This document shows positions 15,859-24,934 of a DNA stretch of 53,146 bases, piece by piece. This DNA is from Verrucomicrobiales bacterium. Lineage in GTDB: Bacteria > Verrucomicrobiota > Verrucomicrobiia > Limisphaerales > J093. The stretch is taken from NCBI GenBank assembly GCA_024233305.1, contig JACKPV010000044.1:1-53146 (forward strand). The letters run 5' to 3'. A program made the translations under genes and the position numbers. Under the pieces are notes generated by a model. The model was not told the origin of the DNA and made no database searches. It saw only the letters and a program-made list of their open reading frames with translations. Position 1 is the first letter of the stretch, and the number at the start of each line of letters is the position of its first letter.

Positions 15859-18264
15859 ATGAAGACGAACTTCCTGTCACCAACCGGCGTGACGCTGATT
15901 GCCGGTCTCACGTTGAGCATCGCGGGTTGCAGCAGCGGTCGTGACGAACCACCGCCGCCCATGACCCGGGTCATCGAAGCGCCCGCCCCGCCGGCGCCGC
16001 CGGTCGCGGTCGTCCCGGTGGCCGAGCCGCCGCCGGCTGGTCCGGATCAAGCGCCGCCGGTGGTGCAGGCCGAGCAGCCCATCCTCTCGCCGGGCGTGGC
16101 GGAAGTCATCGACCTGGCCCAGTCGCGGGTTGGCGACTCCGTGCTGATCGATTACGTGAGCGTGTCGAGCGTGCCCTACCGGCTGGCTGCCGAGGAGATC
16201 GTCTATCTGAAAGATGTCGGGATCAGTGACGAGGTGATCGCGGCGATGATTCGTCGGGGTCAGGAACTGGGCGTTGGCGAAGTGGCGGAAGGGCCCGACG
16301 CGGTCGCGATTGGTGACGAGGCGGCGCCGGGCGGGGAGATACTGGTGCAGACCGTCGCCGCGGCGCCGGAGGCGCCCGTGTACACTACCCCGGTGTCGAC
16401 CAGCGCGGTCGTGACCCTGCCGCCCGCGGGGGAGGCCACGGTGACGCCGCCTGCGACCGTGACCAACAACTATTTTTACGGGGCATTGTCCCCCTATGGT
16501 TCGTGGGTGTCGGTGGCGGACTATGGCTGGTGCTGGCAACCCACCTGTGCGGTGGTGGACACCGGTTGGCGCCCATATTGTCACAACGGACGCTGGGTTC
16601 ACTCGAGTGCCGGCTGGTACTGGCAGTCCTACTATTCCTGGGGGTGGGCGCCATTCCATTATGGCCGCTGGCATCTCAGCCCTGCGCGCGGGTGGGTTTG
16701 GGTGCCGGGGCACGTCTGGGGACCAGCATGGGTGACGTGGCGCTACACCGACGCCTTTTGCGGGTGGGCGCCGTTGCCGCCGAGCTGCGGCTGGAGCACC
16801 GGGATCGGTCTCACCTTCCACGGCTCCGGCGTGAGCGTCGGGTTCGGCTTCGGGCTCGGCTCCAGCTGCTACACCTTCACGTCCTACCGCAATTTCTGCG
16901 ATCCGCATCCCTACCGCCATCGCCCGCCGGCGCATGAAACCACGGCGATCTATCAGAACTCGACCGTGATCAACAACGTGATCGTCGGAGACAACAACAC
17001 CATCATCAACCGCGGCATCGCCCCCGAGAGAGTGCCGGCGGTGGCGCGGGGTGAAGTGCCTCGGATGGAATTGCGGGACGTCAACCCGGGGCGAACGGGT
17101 GGACCGCGTCCGAACCAGGCTGTTCCCGGTCGCAACGAACTCGCCGTATATCGTCCCAAGGTGCCGCCGCAATTGACGGCGCCCGCCAGAGGCAATTCGG
17201 GCTATGAACCGCCTTATCACGCCCTCGAACGCCAGGCCACCTGGGCCCAGCCGGCGCCCAGCCGGATGACGGCCACACGGTCCTCCCCGTCGGATTCCTC
17301 GGTTCGGGCGCCGGGATACCTTCCGGCCCGTCGATCGCTGGGCAGCGTTTCCTCGGTCCCCGCGCGGAGCGGCCCCACCGCCGAGCTTCAGCCGGGCGTC
17401 ACGCAGACCCCATCGCGGTCCTTGGTGTCGGGCCCATCTCCGTCCAGCGGCAGGTCCGCCGTCGGATCTGTCCCCGCTCGCGGGGTGACTGCTCCCTCGC
17501 GGAGTGCGCTCGGCGGCAGCACCCGGTCCACGCCCGGGACCTCGACCTTCACGCGTCCGATACAGCCCAGCGCTCCCGCGCGTGCCCCCGTCCGGATCAC
17601 ACCTTCCGCTCCCTCGCGCTCGCGGACCATAACAGCGCCATCCTCGACGCCGTCGCGGGGTGGCACGCTGCAGCCCGCCGCTCCCGCACGGACGACGACC
17701 CCCGGTCTGTCGGCACCCTCAAGTCCGACCCCCACGCGGATCGCGCCCACGCCGGCGCCGCGAAGCAGCGGCAGTCTGTCGGTACCCACGCGCACGGTTC
17801 CGGCGCTCACTCCCGCGCCGTCGTCGCGGTTCACCGCGCCAATGCAACCCTCCGGGACTCGGCCAGCGTCGCCGGCCTACGTTCCGCAGCCGCGGACGCC
17901 CACGGTCAACCGTTTCACGCCAGCGCCCTCGGCGCCGACGCGATCGACGGTTGCCCCGACGCAGATGCAGTCGCCGTTTCGTTCGTCCCCGACGCCGGTC
18001 ACGCCGCCCATCCAGCGGTCGACACCGCGGATGAGCAGCCCGCCCGCAACCGTGCCGGGCTTCGGGACGCGGCAAGCCCCGACGATTCAGCGGTCCTTCA
18101 CGCCGAGTGCTCCGACGCGTTCGGTCGCGCCGCCGGCGCCGCGGATGTCCGTTCCCGCGGTGGCGCCCCGGGCCCCGGCGCCCACCCCGCGCGTTTCCGT
18201 GCCTTCGCGGACCGCCCCGACGGCTCCGTCAGCGCGCCCGGCCTCGGGGAGAAACGACCGTTGA
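15859..18264 (+). CDS. Large DUF6600-type lipoprotein with disordered Pro/Ser/Thr/Arg tail
   Basis: This 801-residue protein starts with a lipoprotein signal (lipobox LSIAGC, Cys24) and a Pro/Ala-rich linker. A small helical region (about 75-135; VLIDYVSVSSVPYRLAAEEI, then LKDVGISDEVIAAMIRRG) follows. The central Trp/Tyr/Gly-rich module (about 205-320: YGSWVSVADYGWCWQP, GWAPFHYGRW, GWVWVPGHVWGPAWVTW) matches the YXWXXXWXPYXXGRW repeats of DUF6600. About 400 residues of low-complexity SRS/PTR/TPSR text finish the protein and should be disordered, like cell-surface linker or glycosylated stalk regions. AAAAGGG before ATG 15859 serves as a Shine-Dalgarno sequence. It is probably surface-exposed; the function is unknown. 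Confidence 0.75.
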   Translation: MKTNFLSPTGVTLIAGLTLSIAGCSSGRDEPPPPMTRVIEAPAPPAPPVAVVPVAEPPPAGPDQAPPVVQAEQPILSPGVAEVIDLAQSRVGDSVLIDYVSVSSVPYRLAAEEIVYLKDVGISDEVIAAMIRRGQELGVGEVAEGPDAVAIGDEAAPGGEILVQTVAAAPEAPVYTTPVSTSAVVTLPPAGEATVTPPATVTNNYFYGALSPYGSWVSVADYGWCWQPTCAVVDTGWRPYCHNGRWVHSSAGWYWQSYYSWGWAPFHYGRWHLSPARGWVWVPGHVWGPAWVTWRYTDAFCGWAPLPPSCGWSTGIGLTFHGSGVSVGFGFGLGSSCYTFTSYRNFCDPHPYRHRPPAHETTAIYQNSTVINNVIVGDNNTIINRGIAPERVPAVARGEVPRMELRDVNPGRTGGPRPNQAVPGRNELAVYRPKVPPQLTAPARGNSGYEPPYHALERQATWAQPAPSRMTATRSSPSDSSVRAPGYLPARRSLGSVSSVPARSGPTAELQPGVTQTPSRSLVSGPSPSSGRSAVGSVPARGVTAPSRSALGGSTRSTPGTSTFTRPIQPSAPARAPVRITPSAPSRSRTITAPSSTPSRGGTLQPAAPARTTTPGLSAPSSPTPTRIAPTPAPRSSGSLSVPTRTVPALTPAPSSRFTAPMQPSGTRPASPAYVPQPRTPTVNRFTPAPSAPTRSTVAPTQMQSPFRSSPTPVTPPIQRSTPRMSSPPATVPGFGTRQAPTIQRSFTPSAPTRSVAPPAPRMSVPAVAPRAPAPTPRVSVPSRTAPTAPSARPASGRNDR

Positions 18265-18307
18265 GGCAAATCGCCGGCGACCGGAAGCGGGATTACTGGA
18301 GGGGGGC

Positions 18308-19300
18308 ATGCGAGTGGGTGGCCTGCACAGCAAAGCGACGGCGATGCGGACGCGTCTGCTGGCGGGTGTGCCGGCGTTGACGTGCCTGGTCTGGGCGGGG
18401 CCGCCGCCCGATTCGGAGGTGATTTTCCGGACGGGGTTCGAGGTGGCGGAGGGGTATACGGACGCCGATCTGCTGGAGCCGTTGCGGGGACAGGTGGGCT
18501 GGGTGGGGGAAGGTTCCGGCGGCACCGGGCTGGTGTGGGACTTCTTCGCCGGCCACGGGCAGCAGGCCTACATTGGGTTTCTCGCGCCGGCGCCGAAGGA
18601 TGGCGGCCTCAGTCTGTGGCGGCCGCTCGAGTTGCCGGACCCCGACCCGGCGCGTCCGGTCTGGCGGTTTTCCACCCTGATGCAGGTGGTCGATTCGACG
18701 AACGGCGAGTATGACGACTTCCGCTGGAGCGCCTACAACAAGGATGGCGGGCGGTTGTTCACGGTCTCGTTCGACAACGCGACAACGGACATCCGGTTCG
18801 CGCTCGACAGCGACGAAGCGTTCACGGCGTCCGGCTTCACGTTCAGCAACGACGCCATCTACTGGCTGGATGTGCTGATGAACTTCGGGCGGAACAACTG
18901 GACCGCGATGCTGAACGGCTTCGTGGTGGTGGATTCCCAACCGTTGACGACCGGGGATCTCGCCCTGAACCTCGGTGACTTTGGCCCCGTCTGGACGCTT
19001 ACCCGGCAGGGCAATGCCGGCGACAACTTCCTGCTGTTCGATGAATACGAAGTGCGGGTCGAGCCCGGGCTCACCATCCCGCCGACGCTCGAGTTGCTGG
19101 GGCTGAATGCTGCGCGCGAGTTCGAACTCTATCTGCACGGCGAGCGCGGGCTGGACTATTCGATCGATGTCTCCTCGGATCTGCGCACCTGGACTTCCCT
19201 GGGAACCAACCATCTGGCGGACGGCTTTCTCTACTTCGTCGACACGACGGCGTCGGGCTTTCCGGCGAGCTTCTACCGGGCCCGCGAAGTGGCGCCTTGA
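18308..19300 (+). CDS. Secreted protein with laminin-G-like fold and verrucomicrobial C-terminal domain
   Basis: This 330-residue protein has a signal peptide after a short charged lead. The body (VIFRTGFEVAEGY, QQAYIGFL, FRWSAYNKDGGRLFTVSFDN, IYWLDVLMNFGRNNWTA) reads as a concanavalin/laminin-G jelly roll of the kind that binds carbohydrate. The last 60 residues (YSIDVSSDLRTWTSLGTN, then ASFYRAREVAP) are the short 'ssdl..Wt.l' domain common at the C terminus of exported Verrucomicrobia proteins. GGAGGGGGG directly upstream supports ATG 18308; ATG 18344 would still leave a signal peptide. No enzymatic residues are recognised. Confidence 0.65.
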   Translation: MRVGGLHSKATAMRTRLLAGVPALTCLVWAGPPPDSEVIFRTGFEVAEGYTDADLLEPLRGQVGWVGEGSGGTGLVWDFFAGHGQQAYIGFLAPAPKDGGLSLWRPLELPDPDPARPVWRFSTLMQVVDSTNGEYDDFRWSAYNKDGGRLFTVSFDNATTDIRFALDSDEAFTASGFTFSNDAIYWLDVLMNFGRNNWTAMLNGFVVVDSQPLTTGDLALNLGDFGPVWTLTRQGNAGDNFLLFDEYEVRVEPGLTIPPTLELLGLNAAREFELYLHGERGLDYSIDVSSDLRTWTSLGTNHLADGFLYFVDTTASGFPASFYRAREVAP

Positions 19301-19375
19301 ACGAGGCTGTAGCGCGCAACCCGACGGGCGGGATTTGGGATTTGAAATCCGGTGGTTTCCCGCGCACAACCGGGC

Positions 19376-20548
19376 ATGCACAAAACCACCTCCCGCCGCT
19401 CGTTTCTGCAATTGTCCGCTGCCGCGGCCCTCACGCTGCCGTGGCTTCCCCCGGCGAATTCGCAGCCGGTCGGTCCGCGCCGGCGATACCGCGCGGCCAT
19501 CATCGGGGACACGGGGCACGGTGACTACGGGCACGGCTACGACCAGGTCTTCAACGGGTTGGAGGAGGTCCAGGTGGTGGCCGTGGCGGATCCGGTGACG
19601 GAGGGCGCGCGCAAGGCCGCGCAACGCTCGGGCGCGGCGCGAACCTACAACGATTATCGCGAGATGCTCGGGCGCGAGAAACCCGAACTGGTCTGCATCG
19701 CCATGCGGCAACCGGCACGCCATCTGGAACTCGCCCGGGCGGCGATGGCCTGCGCCCGCGGTTTGTTCATCGAGAAACCGATCACCGAAACGCTGCCCCA
19801 AGCCGACGCCCTTTGCCAGGCGGCCGAGGCGGCGGGAGTGAAAGTGGCCGTCGCGCATCACCGGCGCTACCTCGGCTCCTTCGCCCAGGCCCGGGCGCTT
19901 CTCCACGAGGGCTTCTTCGGCGCCATTCGTGAGGTGCAGATCCATGGGAAACAGGACGCGCGGGCCGGCGGCGAAGACCTGATCGTGCTCGGGACGCACG
20001 ACTTCGACTACTTGCGCTGGTGCTTCGGCGACCCGCAATGGTGCGAGGCCACGGTGATGGTGAAGGGTCGGGACGCAACGCCGGCCGATGCGCGTCCCGG
20101 TCGCGAGCCGATGCGGGTCGTCGGCGACACGATCCATGCGCAATTCGGTTTCCCGGGGGGCATGGCTGTCCGGTGGAGTTCGGTGACCACCGACGATGAT
20201 TGGACCACGCGTTCGTTGCGCGAACGTTGGGCGTTCGAGATGTTCGGCTCGCGCCGTCTGCTGGCCTGGCAGTCGGGCATCGAGTTTCGCTATCGCGATA
20301 CGCCCTTCCTGCTGCATCCGGAATCCGGCGCGGACTGGCAACCGTTGCCCGCGGCGCAGGCTTCAGACCTCGGCAATGTGCAGCAGATTCGTGATCTGAT
20401 TCGGGCCATCGAAACGGACACGGCGCCACGGTGCTCGGGAAAGGACGGCGCCTGGGCGATCGAGATGCTCACGGCGGTGTACCAATCCCACTTTAGGCGG
20501 CAACGGGTGGACTTTCCGCTGGCGGATCGGCGGGATCCGCTGGCCTGA
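19376..20548 (+). CDS. Tat-exported Gfo/Idh/MocA-family oxidoreductase
   Basis: This 390-residue NAD(P)-dependent oxidoreductase has a twin-arginine signal (TTSRRSFLQLSAAAAL, residues 4-19), followed by a Rossmann domain (YRAAIIGDTGHGDYG) and the family signature FIEKPIT (131-137). The C-terminal alpha/beta domain carries GTHDFDYLRW and VAHHRRYLG. Similar proteins act on sugars, inositols or glycosides such as N-acetylgalactosaminides. The Tat signal implies folding with cofactor before export, as is common in Verrucomicrobia and Planctomycetes. The nucleotide motif GDTGHGDYG departs from the usual GxGxxG, which may alter cofactor binding. The gene converges on tgt with a 51-base gap. Confidence 0.85.
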   Translation: MHKTTSRRSFLQLSAAAALTLPWLPPANSQPVGPRRRYRAAIIGDTGHGDYGHGYDQVFNGLEEVQVVAVADPVTEGARKAAQRSGAARTYNDYREMLGREKPELVCIAMRQPARHLELARAAMACARGLFIEKPITETLPQADALCQAAEAAGVKVAVAHHRRYLGSFAQARALLHEGFFGAIREVQIHGKQDARAGGEDLIVLGTHDFDYLRWCFGDPQWCEATVMVKGRDATPADARPGREPMRVVGDTIHAQFGFPGGMAVRWSSVTTDDDWTTRSLRERWAFEMFGSRRLLAWQSGIEFRYRDTPFLLHPESGADWQPLPAAQASDLGNVQQIRDLIRAIETDTAPRCSGKDGAWAIEMLTAVYQSHFRRQRVDFPLADRRDPLA

Positions 20549-20599
20549 TCGCATCGGGAGCCGGATTGCGCGCGTCGCAAGGGAAGCGACCACCCCGAG

Positions 20600-21739
20600 T
20601 CATTCGGCTCCGACCATCCGGGAGGCGAGCACGCGGCTCGTCGGCACGTAGTGAGCGATGAACTCGCGGCGGAACTCTCCGAAGGTGCCGGCGGCCAGAT
20701 GGGTTCTGATGTCGGCCATGACCTGCAGGTAGAAGTGGCTGTTGTGGATGCTCACCAATCGCAGCCCGAGGATTTCGTTGACGTTGAGGAGATGGCGGAT
20801 GTAAGCGCGGGTGAAATGGCGGCAGGCGTAGCAGGAACAACCGTCTTCGATGGGGCGGAACTCCGCCTTGCACGCGCCGCCCTTGATGGCAAAGGTGCCC
20901 CGGCTGGTGAACGCTGTTCCGTTGCGCGCGACGCGGGTTGGCAGGACGCAGTCGAACATGTCGACGCCGCGCGCCACCAGCTCGACCAACTGCGCCGGTG
21001 TCCCGAGGCCCATGGCGTAGCGCGGTTTGTCGGCGGGCAGGCAGGGCTCGGCGTACTCGACGGCCTTCATCATCTCGGGTTCGGGTTCGCCCACGCTGAC
21101 GCCGCCAATCGCGTAGCCGTCGAAATCCAGGGCCACCAACTCGCGCGCACAATGCTCGCGGAGCGCCGGGTCGGCGCCGCCCTGGACGATGCCAAACACC
21201 GCCTGCCCCTCCAGACGCGGCTGCTCGCGACACTCACGCGCCCAGCGGATCGTCCGGTCCACGGCGAGCTTCTGCTCCTTCGGCGGCGCGTTGTGCGGTG
21301 GGCATTCGTCGAAGACCATGGCGATGTCGGAACCCAGCAACCGTTGGATTTCCATCGCCTCCTTCGGGCCGAGGAACAGCGGGCTGCCGTCCAGATGGGA
21401 GCGGAACTCGACGCCGTGCGCGCGGATCTTGCGGATTTTGGCGAGGCTGAACACCTGGAAGCCGCCGCTGTCGGTGAGGATCGGTTCGTGCCAGCCCATG
21501 AAGCGGTGCAGTCCGCCGGCCGCCTGGATGATCTCGAGTCCCGGGCGGATGCTGAGGTGATAGGTGTTGCCCAGGAGGATCTGGGTGCCCATCTCGCGGA
21601 GTTCGCGGGGGTCCAGGGCCTTCACGCTGGCCTGGGTCCCCACGGGCATGAACACCGGGGTGTTGATCGCGCCGCGCGTCGTCGTGAGGCGTCCCAACCG
21701 GGCGTGCGATCCGGGATCGGTTTTCAGCAGCTCGAACAT
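20600..21739 (-). CDS. tgt: tRNA-guanine(34) transglycosylase
   Basis: This 379-residue enzyme exchanges G34 for preQ1 in tRNAs with GUN anticodons, the committed step of queuosine insertion. LTDSGGFQVFSL (from residue 88) forms the base-binding site; the presumed nucleophile Asp263 is in MFDCVLPTRVARNG; the zinc site is Cys301, Cys303, Cys306 (CSCYAC) and His332. All catalytic and zinc residues are present and the length is normal. No queuosine biosynthesis gene (queA, queC-F) or yajC is adjacent, unlike the order in many bacteria. TAATGG lies 5 bases before the ATG, possibly as a -10 box. Confidence 0.97.
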   Translation of the reverse strand: MFELLKTDPGSHARLGRLTTTRGAINTPVFMPVGTQASVKALDPRELREMGTQILLGNTYHLSIRPGLEIIQAAGGLHRFMGWHEPILTDSGGFQVFSLAKIRKIRAHGVEFRSHLDGSPLFLGPKEAMEIQRLLGSDIAMVFDECPPHNAPPKEQKLAVDRTIRWARECREQPRLEGQAVFGIVQGGADPALREHCARELVALDFDGYAIGGVSVGEPEPEMMKAVEYAEPCLPADKPRYAMGLGTPAQLVELVARGVDMFDCVLPTRVARNGTAFTSRGTFAIKGGACKAEFRPIEDGCSCYACRHFTRAYIRHLLNVNEILGLRLVSIHNSHFYLQVMADIRTHLAAGTFGEFRREFIAHYVPTSRVLASRMVGAE

Positions 21740-22027
21740 GCGGCCCCATTAGGCCTCGCCGCGCGGGGCATGGGAAGCGTCCTGTTCCGATCGGACCGGT
21801 CCTCGGTGGCCACGAACCGGCGGGGCCGCTCCGGGGTCGGTCCTTACGATTGCCGGAGGGAGCACCTGCAATAGATGCAGGACCGATCTCGTCGCCCGGT
21901 TCAGAGGAAGTCCGGGAGCACGGGGCAACCGGGCGGTTGACGGCGGCGGGAGCTTCCGCGGATAGTCCGCCGGCCCGCGGCGGCGCCATGGAGGCCGGCG
22001 CGGCGGGTCGAAACGGTTCGCGTTACG

Positions 22028-23431
22028 ATGAACTTCGCCGAGTTGCGGTTCTGGGGTTATCTGCTCGCCGGCCTCCTGGTGATCGGAGCCGGGCGCGCGG
22101 TCGTATTCCACCGGGCGCCGGGCAGCCGGGAGTGGTTCGACCGGGCTGCCCTGGCGGTGTTGGGCGTGTTCCTGCTCCTCTGCGTCAACGCCCTGTCGTG
22201 CGCCATCTTCGTGACGGCGGTCCTGATGACCTATTTCGGGCTGCGCTGGATCGTCCGGCGTGACGCGGGCTCGACGGCCCGGTATCTCTGGCTGCTCATT
22301 CCCCTCCAACTGGCGCCGCTCTTTTATTACAAGTATGCCAACTTCGCCTTGAACCAGGTGCTGGGAGGCGACTTCAACACCCTGCGCGATCTGGTGATTC
22401 CGGTCGGACTTTCGTTCTACCTCTTCCAAATGGTCGGCTTCGTGCTGGACACGCTCGCCTTCAAAACGCCGCTGCCGCGGTTCCTCGATTTCCTGAATTT
22501 CGCCGGCTTTTTCCCGCAGATCGTGGCCGGCCCGATCGAGCGCCGAAACGATCTCCTCCCGCAGGTGCAGTCGTTCCGGTTCCGGCTGGACCGGGACGCG
22601 ATCAACGAAGGCGCCGGCTGGGTGGCGCTCGGGCTCTACTTCAAACTCTGTCTGGCGGACAATCTGGCGCGGTGGATGCCGTCGTTCATGACCTCGACCG
22701 ACAACGCATGGATGATCTGGGTGGCGAACCTGCTTTTCGGGTTCCGCATTTACTACGACTTCGCCGGCTACAGTCTGGTGGCGCTCGGCTTGGGGCGTTG
22801 TCTCGGCGTCCGGTTGACCCTGAACTTCCGCAGCCCGTACGCGGCGCGCAACATCCAGGATTTCTGGCGCCGCTGGCACGTGACCCTGAGCCAGTGGTTT
22901 CGCGACTATCTCTATATTCCGCTCGGCGGCAGTCGCACGCCGCGGTGGGCCTGGAATGTCATGCTGGTTTTCGTCGCTTCGGGCGTCTGGCATGGCGCGG
23001 GCTGGAATTTCATCCTCTGGGGCGCTCTGCACGGTGGTCTGCTGGTGGCGCTCCGGTTCGGCGGTCGCCCGCTTCCGGGACCGGCGGCCTGGCTCTTGAC
23101 GATGGGGGGGACCTTCCTGGCGTGGCTGTGTTTCTACGAAACACGCTTCAGCGTGCTCGGGGAGAAGCTCGCCGCGCTGTTCACCCCGTTCGCATACGGT
23201 CCGGCGCAGCTGCGAGCCGCCGGTGCCGTGCTCGCTGGCGGCGACGCGATCGTGTTGGGCGCGCTGCTCGCCCTGGCCGGTTTGACGTTGCTCGCCGAGT
23301 GGTGGTCGCTGAAGCGCGCGGAAGAACCCTATCACCTGCTCCGCCGCCCGGTTTGTCTCGTTTTCCTGGTGATCCTCACGGTCCTGCTGGCGCCCTCGAG
23401 AAACAATGCCTTCCTCTACTTCGCGTTCTAG
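22028..23431 (+). CDS. MBOAT-family membrane O-acyltransferase (AlgI/DltB-like)
   Basis: This 467-residue polytopic protein transfers acyl groups, usually acetyl, across the membrane to an extracytoplasmic polysaccharide. FWRRWHVTLSQWFRDYLYIP (279-298) is the AlgI/DltB signature, and GVWHGAGWNFILWG (319-332) contains the catalytic His322. IPVGLSFYLFQ and AGPIERR are also typical. The next gene starts inside its last 26 bases and encodes an SGNH-like protein, giving the two-gene acylation unit seen in AlgI/AlgJ and DltB/DltD systems. No alginate or teichoic acid genes are nearby, so the acceptor polymer is unknown. Confidence 0.93.
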   Translation: MNFAELRFWGYLLAGLLVIGAGRAVVFHRAPGSREWFDRAALAVLGVFLLLCVNALSCAIFVTAVLMTYFGLRWIVRRDAGSTARYLWLLIPLQLAPLFYYKYANFALNQVLGGDFNTLRDLVIPVGLSFYLFQMVGFVLDTLAFKTPLPRFLDFLNFAGFFPQIVAGPIERRNDLLPQVQSFRFRLDRDAINEGAGWVALGLYFKLCLADNLARWMPSFMTSTDNAWMIWVANLLFGFRIYYDFAGYSLVALGLGRCLGVRLTLNFRSPYAARNIQDFWRRWHVTLSQWFRDYLYIPLGGSRTPRWAWNVMLVFVASGVWHGAGWNFILWGALHGGLLVALRFGGRPLPGPAAWLLTMGGTFLAWLCFYETRFSVLGEKLAALFTPFAYGPAQLRAAGAVLAGGDAIVLGALLALAGLTLLAEWWSLKRAEEPYHLLRRPVCLVFLVILTVLLAPSRNNAFLYFAF

Positions 23432-24428
23432 GCCGCCGCGCGGCGTGGCAATCGGCCTGCTGGCCGCGGCGTGCTTTGCGCTGCTGGTCTCGGCGGCCTA
23501 CACGCGTTGGTGGAATCCCGAGATCCGGCTCTACTGCCATGCAGTCCGGGTGAAACAGCAGTGGGCGGCGGAACTCGACCGGCGCTTCACGAACAAGACC
23601 ATCATCTGTGGCGGGTCGAGCACCTCGTTCGCGGTCGATCCGGCGCGAATGCTCGACCGGAACGGTATCGCGGTGGCCAACTACGGGCTGCACGCCGGGA
23701 TGCAGCCGTGGTTCCTGGTGGCGTTCGCGGCCGCCGCGGCCCGGCCCGGGGACCTGTTGCTTGTCGCCCTCGAGCCCGAGTTGCTCCTCGCCACCGATAC
23801 CGGCTCGGATCTTGCCGCTCAGATGGCTTTTGCGCTCGACCGGCCCCGTTGGGCGCAGGCTTCCGACCTCACCGGGGAACCGGTGCATTGGGTCGAGAAT
23901 TTGGTCAGTCTGCGCCCCGGGGCCTACCATTTCTTCACCCTGCTCGGCAAGCTGACGCTCGGCCGCCCGCTGTATCGCTACCACCCGTCGGACTTCAGCC
24001 CGGCCGGCTGGCAGCAAACCGCGGAACGCCGGCCCGTTTCCGAACCCGGCCGATGGTCCGGGGAACTGTCCCCCGGGGCCGCGCGTCTGCTGCAATCGCT
24101 CGACGCCTGGGGCCGGCAACAAGGGGTGCGCGTGGGGTATCTCCTTCCCTGGCGCTATGCCGGGGAGGAGCACGCCCGTCCCTTCCAGTTCGACAACCTG
24201 GCGTTTCTCGAACAAGTTGCCCGCTATCTTCCCGTGCTCGCGGATGAACGCCTCGGCGCCTACGGCGTCCGCGGGCAATTCGCCGACACCCCTTTCCACC
24301 TTACCTCGGAGGGCGCCGCGATCCGTTCGGACGAACTTGCGGACGATTTGCTGGCCGGCCGGTTTTGGTCGGTGAGCGACCTCGGGCGCCTGCGGGCCGG
24401 ATGGTCGCGGGATTACCTTTCCGATTGA
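23406..24428 (+). CDS. SGNH/DltD-like partner of the MBOAT acyltransferase
   Basis: This 340-residue protein has one N-terminal transmembrane helix (about 13-32) and a periplasmic domain. IICGGSSTSFAVDP (66-79) fits the SGNH block I (Gly-x-Ser), and DTPFHLTSEG (294-303) provides an Asp-x-x-x-His block V like AlgJ/AlgX/DltD proteins. The gene overlaps the MBOAT gene by 26 bases, so the two are coupled. It probably completes the extracytoplasmic transfer of acetyl groups from the MBOAT enzyme to a polysaccharide. The middle region is unlike AlgJ and matches none of the named subfamilies I know. Confidence 0.75.
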   Translation: MPSSTSRSRPPRGVAIGLLAAACFALLVSAAYTRWWNPEIRLYCHAVRVKQQWAAELDRRFTNKTIICGGSSTSFAVDPARMLDRNGIAVANYGLHAGMQPWFLVAFAAAAARPGDLLLVALEPELLLATDTGSDLAAQMAFALDRPRWAQASDLTGEPVHWVENLVSLRPGAYHFFTLLGKLTLGRPLYRYHPSDFSPAGWQQTAERRPVSEPGRWSGELSPGAARLLQSLDAWGRQQGVRVGYLLPWRYAGEEHARPFQFDNLAFLEQVARYLPVLADERLGAYGVRGQFADTPFHLTSEGAAIRSDELADDLLAGRFWSVSDLGRLRAGWSRDYLSD

Positions 24429-24452
24429 AAGAACCCTGCTGGCTGTTAGGCT
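24425..24452 (+). promoter_or_regulatory. Candidate leaderless promoter before the DUF1232-like gene
   Basis: TTGAAA (24425-24430), a 16-base spacer and TAGGCT (24447-24452) sit with the -10 box ending 7 bases before ATG 24460. The -35 box overlaps the stop codon region of the SGNH gene. Confidence 0.45.
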
Positions 24453-24459
24453 CGGACGC

Positions 24460-24864
24460 ATGTCTGAGATCGTGGAATTCGTGAAGCATGGCGCGATGCG
24501 GGTCACTCCGGCGACGCTGGAGGAGACGGTTCGCAAGCTGCCGCTGTGGAAGGCGGGCTTCACGCAGATCGATGCTCCGGACTTTCCGCACCTCAACGTC
24601 CAACTCGAACTGCTTGTCGACGCGGTCGAGGACGTTTACGGCGGGGCCTACCGGCGCCTGCCCTACTGCGCGCTGGCCGCCGCGGTGTTCGCCTTGAAAT
24701 ACGCGGCCCAGGAATATGATCTCATCCCGGACAGCAATGCCCGGATCGGCCGGGCGGATGATTCCAGCGTGGTGCGCGCCGCCCTGATTCTGTTTGAACG
24801 GGCCTTCGCCGAATACGCGGAATCTCAGGGGCGGGCCTGGGGAAACATCACGACCAAACCGTGA
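24460..24864 (+). CDS. DUF1232 (YkvA)-like small protein
   Basis: This 134-residue protein has a central stretch, ALKYAAQEYDLIPDSNARIG followed by RADDSSVVRAAL, that strongly resembles DUF1232/YkvA (…Y...P.DLIPD..p.iG..DD..v). YkvA proteins are small and usually membrane-associated. Here the hydrophobic part (LPYCALAAAVFALKYAA) is modest and probably amphipathic. The N-terminal half has no recognised domain. The following gene starts 71 bases downstream, so the two may share a transcript. Function is unknown. Confidence 0.6.
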   Translation: MSEIVEFVKHGAMRVTPATLEETVRKLPLWKAGFTQIDAPDFPHLNVQLELLVDAVEDVYGGAYRRLPYCALAAAVFALKYAAQEYDLIPDSNARIGRADDSSVVRAALILFERAFAEYAESQGRAWGNITTKP

Positions 24865-24934
24865 TTCGTGCCGCCTGAGCCGGGCGCCTGCGGACGGCTT
24901 CCCTGATTCGCTCTCCGGTCTCCCGCCTCCTGCC

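Noticed and set aside
21860..21930. GAGGAAGTCCGGG near 21903 looked like the start of RNase P RNA, next to a CCTGCA/TGCAGG hairpin (21865-21881)
   Set aside because: The 288-base gap is too short and the other RNase P conserved elements, including the ACAGAA..GGCTTA region, are missing.
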